Positions 31,968-39,476 of a stretch of 39,476 nucleotides of DNA are shown here, in pieces. The translations under genes were made by a program, and so were the position numbers. Origin of the DNA: Methylobacterium sp. BTF04 (GTDB lineage Bacteria; Pseudomonadota; Alphaproteobacteria; Rhizobiales; Beijerinckiaceae). The stretch lies in NCBI RefSeq assembly GCF_010692745.1, contig NZ_JAAHTB010000040.1, forward strand, positions 1 through 39,476, in the 5' to 3' direction. The notes beneath the pieces were generated by a model. The model was not told where the DNA came from and ran no database searches. It saw nothing but the letters and a program-made list of their open reading frames with translations. Within the stretch, counting starts at the first letter, position 1; every line of letters begins with the position of its first letter.

Positions 31968-33143
31968 TTAGTGGCGTCGCGCCTCGACGCGCTTCGCGGC
32001 GAAGCCCAGCACGACGGCGCCGGCCACTCCCGAGAGCAGCGACCCGCACAGCACGCCGAGCTTGGTCGGGGTCTCATAGTCCGGTGACGTGAAGGCGAGG
32101 CCGCCGATGAATAGGCTCATGGTGAAGCCGATCCCGCACAGCAGCGCCACCCCGTAGACCTGGGCCCAGCTCGCCCCGGCCGGTCGCGTCGCGAGGCCCG
32201 AGGCCACCGCAAGGCCGACGCTGGCGACGACGCCGACCTGCTTGCCGAGGAACAGGCCGAGGGCCACCCCGAGCGTCACCGGGTGGACCAGGGCGTCGCG
32301 CGGCAGGCCGAGGAGCGCCACGCCGGCATTGGCGAAACCGAACACCGGCACGATGGCGAAGGCGACCCAGGGTGCCAGGGCGTGCTCAAGCCGATGGAGC
32401 GGGGATTCCGCGTCCTCCGGCCGGCCCGGACTCGGGCGGATCGGGATCGTCAGGGCGAGCGCGACGCCGGCCACGGTGGCGTGGATGCCGGAGCGCAGCA
32501 CCAGCACCCACAGCACCAGGCCGAGGAGGAGGTAGGGCGTCAGGGCCTTCACCCCAGCCCGGTTGAGCCCGAACAGGACGAGGAGCAGGCCGGCGGCTCC
32601 GGCCAGCATCAGCGGGTCGAGCCCGCTGGTGTAGAACAGCGCGATGATGATGACGGCGCCGAGATCGTCGACGATGGCGACGGCACTCAGGAAGATCTTG
32701 AGCGAGATCGGCACGCGCCGCCCGAGCAGCGCCAGGACGCCGAGCGCGAAGGCGATGTCGGTGGCCGCCGGAATCGCCCAGCCGCGCGCGGTGGCGCCTC
32801 CGGTATTGAAGGCGAGGTAGACCAGGGCCGGCACCACCATGCCGCCGATGGCCGCCAGCCCCGGCAATGCCCGGTCCGGCCACGTGCGCAGCCGCCCGTC
32901 GAGGGCTTCGCGCTTGATCTCCAACCCGACGAGCAGGAAGAACACCGCCATCAGGCCGTCGTTGATCCAGTGCAGGACGCTCAAGGGCCCGAGATAGGCG
33001 TGGAGCGCCGCCGTGTACTGTCCCGATAGCGGGGAGTTGGCGACGACGAGGGCGACGGCCGCCGCCGCCATCAGGATGATGCCCCCCGCCGCCTCGCTCG
33101 TCAGAAGCACGCGGATGGCGGAGAGAGGCCGGGGTTTTCTCAT
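31968..33143 (-). CDS. nhaA: Na+/H+ antiporter NhaA
   Basis: A 391-residue antiporter with about 12 membrane helices. Key residues are visible: Asp129 (PAATDIAFALGV), the paired Asp159-Asp160 (AIVDDLGAV) and the FLGKQVGV lysine in a later helix. It exchanges two H+ for one Na+ and aids pH and sodium control. ATG 33143 begins at the usual NhaA N-terminus; the longer frame to 33665 is an antisense shadow of the tlpA region. The same strand carries the MCP gene 76 bases after its stop. Confidence 0.95.
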   Translation of the reverse strand: MRKPRPLSAIRVLLTSEAAGGIILMAAAAVALVVANSPLSGQYTAALHAYLGPLSVLHWINDGLMAVFFLLVGLEIKREALDGRLRTWPDRALPGLAAIGGMVVPALVYLAFNTGGATARGWAIPAATDIAFALGVLALLGRRVPISLKIFLSAVAIVDDLGAVIIIALFYTSGLDPLMLAGAAGLLLVLFGLNRAGVKALTPYLLLGLVLWVLVLRSGIHATVAGVALALTIPIRPSPGRPEDAESPLHRLEHALAPWVAFAIVPVFGFANAGVALLGLPRDALVHPVTLGVALGLFLGKQVGVVASVGLAVASGLATRPAGASWAQVYGVALLCGIGFTMSLFIGGLAFTSPDYETPTKLGVLCGSLLSGVAGAVVLGFAAKRVEARRH

Positions 33144-33316
33144 CGGACCGGGGTGCCCGGATTGCCCGCGCGTTTCAAGCACGCGTTGCGTTCGGGAGGT
33201 CGGATCGGTGCCTCGCAGGCGGTAATGCCGAGCGCCTGGGCCTCTCAATGCCCGACCGGTCGGGGATGCGGACCGGCCGCGGTGGGTGGGACGAGCCGGC
33301 GGCCATCCCTGATTCG

Positions 33317-33961
33317 TCAGCCTCGCCCCAGTGCCGCGGCGATCAGGTTCTTGCCGTCGGCGCTGCCCCAATCGGCCGGTCCCTTCATCACGCCGAGGGT
33401 GCAGCCCCTGGAATCGACGAGCATCGTCGTCGGCAGGCCGAGCGAGCCGGTGTCCTTCTGGATCGCCGGCAGCACCCGGCCGCCGGGATCGGAATAATAG
33501 GCGAGGCGCCCGATCCCGTTCTCCTTGAGCCAGTGCGGCGGCTTGTCGAGATTGCGGGTGTCGACGTTGATCGCCACCACCGTGAAGTCCGGGCCGCCCA
33601 TCTCCGCCTGAAGGCGGTCGAGGGCCGGCATCTCGGCCTTGCACGGCGTGCACCAGGTCGCCCACAAATTCACCAGCAGCACGCGGCCCCTGAGGTCGGC
33701 CAGGGTCGTGTCGGCGCCGTCCGGCCCCTTGAAGGTCAGAACCGGGGCGGGACGGGGCGTCTCCACCACCTGCAGGGCGGCGACCTCGCCGCGGGCCCGA
33801 GGCGCCACCCGCGCCACGCCGGCGGCGGCTTCGGCACAGGGCAGCGGACCGCGCGCGGTGTTGCCGCCGGTCGGACCCGTCCCGTATACGGCAAGTCCCG
33901 CCCCGAGCACGGCGACGAGGACGGCGCCGCCGGCCAGCGCCATCCTGGCTCCGGGCATCAT
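33317..33961 (-). CDS. tlpA: TlpA-type periplasmic thiol-disulphide oxidoreductase
   Basis: A 214-residue protein with an N-terminal membrane anchor (about 7-26) and a thioredoxin domain. The active-site motif is WCTPC with Cys104 and Cys107 (LWATWCTPCKAEMPALD). It reduces periplasmic disulphides, and in Bradyrhizobium TlpA helps cytochrome oxidase copper delivery; that role is by analogy. Two adjacent ATGs exist at 33961 and 33958. It is divergent from argH with 51 bases between the starts, an order conserved in alphaproteobacteria. Confidence 0.9.
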   Translation of the reverse strand: MMPGARMALAGGAVLVAVLGAGLAVYGTGPTGGNTARGPLPCAEAAAGVARVAPRARGEVAALQVVETPRPAPVLTFKGPDGADTTLADLRGRVLLVNLWATWCTPCKAEMPALDRLQAEMGGPDFTVVAINVDTRNLDKPPHWLKENGIGRLAYYSDPGGRVLPAIQKDTGSLGLPTTMLVDSRGCTLGVMKGPADWGSADGKNLIAAALGRG

Positions 33962-34012
33962 CGTTGCGTCACCGATGCGGTGGACGGGGCAGCTTGAAGG
34001 ATCGTTGAGGAC

Positions 34013-35404
34013 ATGAGCAACCGGATGTGGGGCGGGCGCTTCGCGAGCGGCCCCGCCGAGATCATGGAGGAGATCAACGCCTCCATCGGGTTCGACAAGC
34101 GCTTGGCGCCCCAGGACATCCGCGGCTCGCTGGCGCATGTGGCGATGCTGGGGAGCGCCGGCATCCTGCCCGATCCCGATGTGGCGGCGATCCAGGACGG
34201 TCTCAAGGCCGTCGCCGCCGAAATCGAAGGCGGCGGCTTCGTGTTCAAGCGCGAGCTCGAAGACATTCACATGTCGGTGGAGAGCCGGCTCACCGAGATC
34301 GTCGGGCCCACGGCCGGGCGCCTGCACACGGCGCGCTCGCGCAACGACCAGGTCGCCACCGACATGAAGCTGTGGGTGCGCGACACCCTCGACAACCTCG
34401 ACGCCCAGGCCGCCGGCCTGCAGCGGGCCATGGCCGAGAAGGCATTGGAGCATGCCGGCACGGTGATGCCGGGCTTCACCCACCTGCAATCGGCCCAGCC
34501 GGTGACCTTCGGCCACCATCTCATGGCCTATGTCGAGATGCTGGCCCGCGATCGCGGCCGGTTCCGCGACGCGCGGACGCGGCTGAACGAGTGCCCGCTC
34601 GGTGCGGCGGCGCTGGCCGGCACCTCGTTTCCCATCGACCGGCACGCCACGGCGGCGGCGCTCGATTTCGACCGGCCCACCGCCAACTCGCTCGATTCCG
34701 TGGCCGACCGCGACTTCGCGCTGGAATCGCTCGCGGCGGCCTCGATCTGCGCCGTCCACCTCTCGCGCTTTGCCGAGGAACTGGTGGTCTGGACCTCGGC
34801 GCAGTTCAACTTCGTGCGCCTGTCCGACGGCTACACCACCGGCTCGTCGATCATGCCGCAGAAGCGCAACCCCGATGCCGCCGAACTCGTCCGGGCGAAA
34901 TCCGGCCGGGTGATCGGTGCGCTCACCGGTCTCCTGATCGTGATGAAGGGGCTGCCGCTGGCCTATTCGAAGGACATGCAGGAGGACAAGGAAGGCACCT
35001 TCGACGCCCTCCAGGCCCTGTCCCTGTGTCTGGCGGCCATGACCGGGATGGTGCGCGATCTCGTGCCCAACGCCGAGGTCCTCGCCCGCGCCGCCGGCTC
35101 CGGCTACGCCACCGCCACGGATCTGGCCGATTGGCTGGTGCGCGAACTCGGCCTGCCGTTCCGGGAGGCCCACCACGTCACCGGTCGCCTCGTCGGCGCC
35201 GCCTCGGCGCGCAATGTCGGCCTGGAAGAGCTCTCGCTGGCCGAGATGCAGGCGGCGGAGCCGCGCATCACGCAGGCGGTCTACGCCGTGCTCGGTGTCG
35301 AGAACTCGGTGTCGAGCCGCACCAGCTACGGTGGCACCGCGCCCGACAACGTGCGGGCGCAGGCGACGCGCTGGCTCACCCAGTTGTCCACAGAGGCCGC
35401 CTGA
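34013..35404 (+). CDS. argH: Argininosuccinate lyase
   Basis: A 463-residue homotetrameric lyase that splits argininosuccinate into arginine and fumarate, the last step of arginine synthesis. The motifs are TARSRNDQ (106-113), FTHLQ with the catalytic-region His157, and the signature GSSIMPQKRNPD at 277-288 with the catalytic Ser. A good ribosome-binding site (TGAGGA) precedes ATG 34013. Length is normal. Confidence 0.97.
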   Translation: MSNRMWGGRFASGPAEIMEEINASIGFDKRLAPQDIRGSLAHVAMLGSAGILPDPDVAAIQDGLKAVAAEIEGGGFVFKRELEDIHMSVESRLTEIVGPTAGRLHTARSRNDQVATDMKLWVRDTLDNLDAQAAGLQRAMAEKALEHAGTVMPGFTHLQSAQPVTFGHHLMAYVEMLARDRGRFRDARTRLNECPLGAAALAGTSFPIDRHATAAALDFDRPTANSLDSVADRDFALESLAAASICAVHLSRFAEELVVWTSAQFNFVRLSDGYTTGSSIMPQKRNPDAAELVRAKSGRVIGALTGLLIVMKGLPLAYSKDMQEDKEGTFDALQALSLCLAAMTGMVRDLVPNAEVLARAAGSGYATATDLADWLVRELGLPFREAHHVTGRLVGAASARNVGLEELSLAEMQAAEPRITQAVYAVLGVENSVSSRTSYGGTAPDNVRAQATRWLTQLSTEAA

Positions 35405-35490
35405 AAAAAGCCGGGCCGGGACAGGTGCGTTCACGGCCCAGCTATGTGATCCTGACTAACAAATCGCTCGCCCTGTCGGAGATCGTGAGC

Positions 35491-35835
35491 ATGCCTGTCG
35501 AGAGTTGGATGACGCCCGAGGACACCGCCGCCCTCGCGGCGCAGGCCACGTCCCTCATCGATGCGACCCTGAGCCGTTTGCCGAACTCGGAGCGCGATGC
35601 GTTCTGGGCCTCGGTGCGGAAGTGCTACAACACGCCCTACAACGACCCGAAACCGCGGGCGCTGCCGGGGCTTCAGACCGCACAATCCGCTGTGATCAAG
35701 CCTGCGGTGATCACGGCCCCCGCGGTCGAGCGATCGCCGATCCCGATGCATCAGGTGGCGGCACCCCGGGTCGAGGTGGCGATGGCGGCAATTCCGGTCC
35801 TGCCCGCCTTCGGCAGCGAGAGCCACGCCTCCTGA
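35491..35835 (+). CDS. Small hypothetical protein downstream of argH
   Basis: A 114-residue protein. The first half is helical (MTPEDTAALAAQATSLIDAT, then NSERDAFWASVRKCYNTPYN), the second half is Pro/Ala/Val-rich and probably disordered. ATG 35491 has GGAG nine bases upstream. There is no signal peptide or membrane segment. It lies 86 bases after argH, where many relatives have lptM and lysA instead. No family recognised. Confidence 0.6.
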   Translation: MPVESWMTPEDTAALAAQATSLIDATLSRLPNSERDAFWASVRKCYNTPYNDPKPRALPGLQTAQSAVIKPAVITAPAVERSPIPMHQVAAPRVEVAMAAIPVLPAFGSESHAS

Positions 35836-35950
35836 GGCAGACCCGCTCTTTCTCCTTCGACGCCCGGCGCGTTCCTACGCCCCCCGGTACGCCGCAATTC
35901 CGGACGATTGGCAGGGTCTCACTGACCCGACACGTCCTCAGGGTTCCCAC

Positions 35951-36637
35951 ATGCTTCCTGTCTTCCGTCGCTGCCTCCTCGCCGGGGCCTCGACCGTCCT
36001 CCTCGCCGGACCGGTCCCGCCGCTCGGGCTGTCCGGGGCCTTCGGAACCGGCCAGGCCGTGGCCCAGGAAGCGGCGCCCGAGGTGGCACCCGAAGCAGAG
36101 CCGAAGAAACGGCGCAGCCGCGGCCGTGAAAAGAAGGCCATGACCACGGCGCCCGGCATGCAGCAGGCGACGCCGGTGGCGATTTTCGGCGACTGGAACG
36201 TCTTCGCCAACGGTCAGGGCAAGACCCGCGTCTGCTATGCCATCGCCCAGCCGCAGGCCCGCTCGGTCAAGACCCTGAAGCGCGATACCGCCTACCTGTT
36301 CGTTACGGTGCGCAAGGCCGAGAACGTTGCCAACGAGGTCGCGGTGATGCTGGGCTTCCCGGCCAAGCCCGCGAGCAGCCAGGGCAAGATGACGGCCGCG
36401 GCCGTCACCAACGACCCCGCGCTCACCATCAGCAACGCGCGCTACGGGCTGGTCATCAAGGACGGGAACGCCTGGCTCCAGAACCCCGCCGAGGAAACCC
36501 GCCTGGTCACCGAAATGGCGCGGACCGCAAAGCTCCAGGTGAAGGTCACTTCGCTGCGCGGCAACACCAATACCGACGATTATGCGCTCGCCGGGTTCGG
36601 CGATGCGATGAAGCGCACCCGCGAGGAGTGCAAGTAG
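35951..36637 (+). CDS. Invasion-associated locus B (IalB) family periplasmic protein
   Basis: A 228-residue exported protein. The signal peptide ends near VAQ at about 38, and a Lys/Arg-rich linker (about 50-62) precedes the IalB domain (FGDWNVFANGQGKTRVCYAI at about 79-98). The domain carries beta strands and a second Cys at the end (EECK). IalB proteins are common in Rhizobiales, first described as invasion factors in Bartonella; the present protein has no known function. It is convergent with the ABC ATPase gene. Confidence 0.85.
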   Translation: MLPVFRRCLLAGASTVLLAGPVPPLGLSGAFGTGQAVAQEAAPEVAPEAEPKKRRSRGREKKAMTTAPGMQQATPVAIFGDWNVFANGQGKTRVCYAIAQPQARSVKTLKRDTAYLFVTVRKAENVANEVAVMLGFPAKPASSQGKMTAAAVTNDPALTISNARYGLVIKDGNAWLQNPAEETRLVTEMARTAKLQVKVTSLRGNTNTDDYALAGFGDAMKRTREECK

Positions 36638-36646
36638 CGCGCGTCG

Positions 36647-37588
36647 TCAGGGCACTGCGCGTGCAGCCTCGGCCCGGATCGCCGCGAGGGTGAGCAGGGC
36701 GGGGGCGCCGGTCCCCGTCACCCCGAGGCGGTCGCCGCCGCTGGCGAGCAGCACGGCGAGGGCATCGCGCAGCGACGTATCGGAGGCCACGCACGGTGCG
36801 TTCCCGACGTTCCCCGGTATCGCGAGTGTCCCGGCGTCGATGAGCGCAAGCCGGCGCAGGGCACGGTCCTGGCCGACGAAGCCCGCAACGAACGCATCCG
36901 CGGGCTTGGCAAGCAACCGCTCCGGCGTATCCGCCTGAACCACGCGGCCCTCGCGCATCAGCGCCACCTGATCGCCGAGCCGCATCGCTTCGTCGATATC
37001 GTGGGTGACGATCATCACGGTCTTGCGCAGGGTGCGCAGGATCGCGCCGATCTCGGCCTGGAGCCGGTCGCGTGCCACCGGGTCGACGGCCCCGAATGGC
37101 TCATCCATCAGCAGGACCGGCGGATCGGCCGCGAGCGCCCGGGCAACCCCGACGCGCTGGCGCTGGCCGCCGGACAGCTCGTCCGGGCGCCGTGGTCCGT
37201 ATTGTCCCGGATCGAGCCCGACGAGGTCGAGCATTGCGTCGACGCGCGCAGCGATGCGGGCGCGTGGCCATCCCAGCAGGGCCGGCACCGTGGCGACGTT
37301 CTGCGCCACCGTGCGGTGGGGGAACAGGCCGATGCCCTGGAGAACGTAGCCGATGCCCCGGCGCAGGGCGATCGGGTCGGCCGACATGACGTCGGTCCCA
37401 TTCACCAGGATGCGGCCGGAATCCGGCTCCACCAGCCGGTTGACCATGCGCAGGGTGGTGGACTTGCCGCAGCCCGAGGGACCGATCAGCGCGCAGACCG
37501 TGCCCTCCGGCACCAGGAGGTCGACGCCGTCCACCGCGGCGCGGGGCGCCCCGGGGAAGTGCTTCGAGACCCCCTCGAGCCGGATCAT
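36647..37588 (-). CDS. Osmoprotectant-type ABC ATPase (OpuC/ProV-like), lone gene
   Basis: A 313-residue ATPase with Walker A GPSGCGKS (36-43), the Q-loop region YVLQGIGLFPH typical of glycine betaine/choline importers, signature LSGGQRQR (138-145) and Walker B LLMDEP (159-164). About 235-313 forms a C-terminal CBS-like tail that senses ionic strength in this family. Its importer partners (permease and binding protein) are not in the window: it is flanked by IalB and by a secreted protein. They may be encoded elsewhere. Confidence 0.88.
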   Translation of the reverse strand: MIRLEGVSKHFPGAPRAAVDGVDLLVPEGTVCALIGPSGCGKSTTLRMVNRLVEPDSGRILVNGTDVMSADPIALRRGIGYVLQGIGLFPHRTVAQNVATVPALLGWPRARIAARVDAMLDLVGLDPGQYGPRRPDELSGGQRQRVGVARALAADPPVLLMDEPFGAVDPVARDRLQAEIGAILRTLRKTVMIVTHDIDEAMRLGDQVALMREGRVVQADTPERLLAKPADAFVAGFVGQDRALRRLALIDAGTLAIPGNVGNAPCVASDTSLRDALAVLLASGGDRLGVTGTGAPALLTLAAIRAEAARAVP

Positions 37589-37604
37589 GCGGGGCCGACC
37601 CGGC

Positions 37605-37901
37605 TCAGCAGCCCTTGCAGATCGATCCCATGGTGGTGCGCATTTTCGAATCCCAGGCCTTGTCGCGGGCGGCCGCGGTGCGCTGGGCCTTGAGCATGTC
37701 CCCCTCGGTGGAGGCGCGGGTATAGGGGGCGTTCGTTCTGCCGGTCTTGCCAGCCGCCCCCGGCGGCTTGGTGACGCCGGTGGCGGTGATGTTGCGCGGT
37801 GCCGCGGAGTCCGGCGTGTCGGCCCGGCTCGACGGCTGCGCCATGGCGGGCGCGGCGGACAGAAGGGCCAGGAGGGCGGAGGCGGCGAGGATTCGGGACA
37901 T
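37605..37901 (-). CDS. Small exported hypothetical protein
   Basis: A 98-residue protein with a signal peptide (MSRILAASALLALLSAAPAMAQ, cleavage after 22). The mature chain is polar and ends in SICKGC, with two Cys that may form a disulphide. ATG 37901 is used because the signal peptide begins there; the longer frame to 37928 adds nine residues. The stop lies 16 bases from the ABC ATPase start, so co-transcription is possible. Function unknown. Confidence 0.72.
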   Translation of the reverse strand: MSRILAASALLALLSAAPAMAQPSSRADTPDSAAPRNITATGVTKPPGAAGKTGRTNAPYTRASTEGDMLKAQRTAAARDKAWDSKMRTTMGSICKGC

Positions 37902-38107
37902 GGCGGATCGGGACCCTGGTGATCTCAAGGCATGCGGGGCGTCGCGCTGCCGCGTGCGGACGATGCCGCTCGCAGGATGCGCCCACGTTGAGCCGTCCTC
38001 CGCTTATGCCGAAGACTTGGAAACAATATGGCGGCTAGGCCGCACGCTCGGGGCGATTTCCGCGTGCGGCGTGCGCTACGGCACACCCGCCAGCCAGGCG
38101 CCCGCCG

Positions 38108-38428
38108 TCAAGGGCGGCTCAGGAAGCCGATCGGCTCCCGGGCCGGTTGGCCGAGCCAGAGCAGGATCGCACCGAGGCCGAGGCCGATGAGGGCGACGGG
38201 GGCCAGGGTCAGCGGCAGCACCAGGATCTGCCAAAGCCACGGCGCCACAGCCTCCACATTGCCCTCGAGTGCGCTGGCCTTGTCCTTGAACAGGGTGAAG
38301 AGCAGATCGCTGACGCTGGTGAGCCGCACGGCGTTGTTGGCGATGGACCGCGCCCCGTCATAGACGAGGCCGACGAAGCCTCCGGCCAGGAAGACGAGCC
38401 CGAGGAAGCGGCTGAGGAAACGGATCAT
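38108..38428 (-). CDS. Small two-helix membrane protein
   Basis: A 106-residue protein with two hydrophobic helices (about 5-25 and 65-92) flanking a polar loop (KDKASALEGNVEAVAPWLW). Similar proteins of unknown function occur in Rhizobiales. The start at 38428 gives a standard Met-Ile-Arg beginning. It is transcribed away from the HAD gene. Confidence 0.7.
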   Translation of the reverse strand: MIRFLSRFLGLVFLAGGFVGLVYDGARSIANNAVRLTSVSDLLFTLFKDKASALEGNVEAVAPWLWQILVLPLTLAPVALIGLGLGAILLWLGQPAREPIGFLSRP

Positions 38429-38582
38429 CGCGCGCGATCACACCTGCCGGCCTTGTGCCGACCCGGGTTGGTTAAGGGCGGCGGGTCCCCCGCGCAAGCG
38501 ACCGGCGGCCACGCGTTGCACGGCGCGCGGCCGCCATGGCACAGGGGCGGCCAGTTGTGGCGATGGAGCCCGTTTCCCGATC

Positions 38583-39278
38583 ATGCACACCGAGATTCCC
38601 GAGGCCGACCATCGGCCGCCCCTCGAACTCGTCATCTTCGATTGCGACGGCGTGCTCGTGGACAGCGAACCGATCAGCCTCGCCCGCCTCACCGCCGGGC
38701 TGAACCGGATCGGCGTGGCGATCGACGTGGAGACCGTGCGGGCGCGCTTTGCCGGTACCTCCATGGTCTCGATCATGGGCCACATCGCGGCCGATTATGG
38801 AATCGTCGCACCCGAGGGTTTCGTCGATGCGGTGAAGGCCGACACCCTGCGCGCGTTCGATGCCGACCTGAAGGCCATGGCGGGCATCGCCGAGGCCGCC
38901 GCCGCCTTGACGCTTCCGTCCTGCGTCGCCTCCAGCAGCGATCCGGTGCGCCTGCGCCATTCCCTCGGTCTCACCGGCCTGCTGCCGCTGTTCGAGGGCC
39001 GGATCTTTTCCTCGGCCCTGGTGGCGCGCGGCAAGCCGGCGCCCGATCTGTTCCTCCATGCCGCTCGCGTGATGGAGGTTGCGCCAGAAGCCTGCCTGGT
39101 GATCGAGGACAGCGTCCCCGGCGTCGTGGCGGCGCGGGCCGCCGGCATGCGCGTCGTCGGTTTCACCGGGGGCGGCCATTGGGCCCACGACCGCTCGGGG
39201 GGCGACCTCAGGGCGGCCGGCGCCGTTCAGGTGTATGGTGATCATCGTCGCCTCGGCGCCATCGTCGCCGAAGTCTGA
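38583..39278 (+). CDS. HAD-superfamily hydrolase (subfamily IA phosphatase)
   Basis: A 231-residue phosphatase. Motif I is FDCDGVLVDSE with nucleophile Asp20 and acid/base Asp22, motif II is VASSSDPV (about 118-125), motif III is the Lys of RGKPAPDLF (about 151-159), and motif IV is IEDSVPGVVAA (about 176-186). Relatives hydrolyse phosphoglycolate, sugar phosphates or beta-phosphoglucomutase substrates. The substrate here is not evident. The remaining 198 bases of the window contain no visible gene. Confidence 0.9.
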   Translation: MHTEIPEADHRPPLELVIFDCDGVLVDSEPISLARLTAGLNRIGVAIDVETVRARFAGTSMVSIMGHIAADYGIVAPEGFVDAVKADTLRAFDADLKAMAGIAEAAAALTLPSCVASSSDPVRLRHSLGLTGLLPLFEGRIFSSALVARGKPAPDLFLHAARVMEVAPEACLVIEDSVPGVVAARAAGMRVVGFTGGGHWAHDRSGGDLRAAGAVQVYGDHRRLGAIVAEV

Positions 39279-39476
39279 GCGGCCGACCGCGAAGGAAGCG
39301 GCTGCCGATGCGGCCGTTTCCTGCCCCATCATGCCAAGCTTTGCGCGATCTTCGAAAGATCGATCCATTGACGAAAGCAAGTGGAATAAGCATCTTTAGG
39401 GCGTCCGGCAGCGGATTTCGCGTAATTGCTCAGGTGGTCAGAACGAAGCTGACACTGGGGTGAGGATTGGCAGGCC

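Noticed and set aside
33317..35434. 705-residue minus-strand reading frame fusing tlpA with upstream sequence
   Set aside because: The N-terminal two thirds is antisense to argH and reads as His/Gly/Arg-rich nonsense; only the TlpA part is real.
1..39476. tRNA genes, CRISPR arrays, insertion sequences, phage genes
   Set aside because: No cloverleaf with a CCA-type end, spaced repeat series, transposase or integrase was seen.

Overview
The window is GC-rich (roughly two thirds G+C or more) DNA with closely packed genes from both strands. It looks like the chromosome of an alphaproteobacterium of the Methylobacterium/Methylorubrum type. The clues are a BciA-type divinyl chlorophyllide 8-vinyl reductase (bacteriochlorophyll synthesis), an IalB-family periplasmic protein, a divergent tlpA/argH pair, an ECF sigma factor in an operon with a cupredoxin, a METTL20-type ETF-beta lysine methyltransferase, and palindromic intergenic elements common in Rhizobiales. 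No tRNA, rRNA, insertion sequence, phage gene or CRISPR array is visible. The genus is inferred, not proven.

Layout. 1-1.5 kb: the tail of an unknown gene, a good terminator, a DoxX-like protein and an unknown membrane protein. 1.4-4.8 kb: a protein methyltransferase translationally coupled to a GT4 glycosyltransferase, a YpeA-type acetyltransferase, and bciA. 4.9-9.7 kb: topoisomerase IB, a complete cytochrome bd subunit I without a subunit II gene, then two regulators whose receiver domains lack the phosphoacceptor aspartate (a LuxR protein and a GGEEF diguanylate cyclase). 9.8-13.3 kb: small secreted, membrane and unknown proteins, a very AT-rich 120-bp promoter region, a single-domain EamA transporter and the fluoride channel gene crcB. 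13.5-16.5 kb: a four-gene stress operon (exported metallophosphoesterase, cupredoxin, ECF sigma factor, zinc anti-sigma factor) with a candidate self-controlled promoter. 16.5-20.4 kb: a three-subunit PaoABC-type molybdenum aldehyde oxidoreductase. 20.5-25.7 kb: an M20 peptidase, an Ala/Pro-rich membrane protein, iron superoxide dismutase, a 403-bp gap of palindromes, and murJ. 25.7-30.2 kb: a LysR regulator divergent from an ABC importer whose last gene is a kynurenine-formamidase-like hydrolase. 30.2-39.3 kb: a chemoreceptor, nhaA, tlpA, argH, a small unknown protein, an IalB protein, a lone OpuC/ProV-type ATPase, small secreted and membrane proteins, and a HAD phosphatase.

How the genes work together. 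Most units are housekeeping or stress functions. Several relate to oxygen, redox or envelope stress: bd oxidase subunit, SOD, the ECF/cupredoxin operon, TlpA and the aldehyde oxidoreductase. No single new system is evident. The points most worth testing are the lone CydA, the two neighbouring regulators with dead receivers, the ECF operon and its promoter, the importer-hydrolase operon with its LysR site, the AT-rich island, and the palindromic region before murJ.
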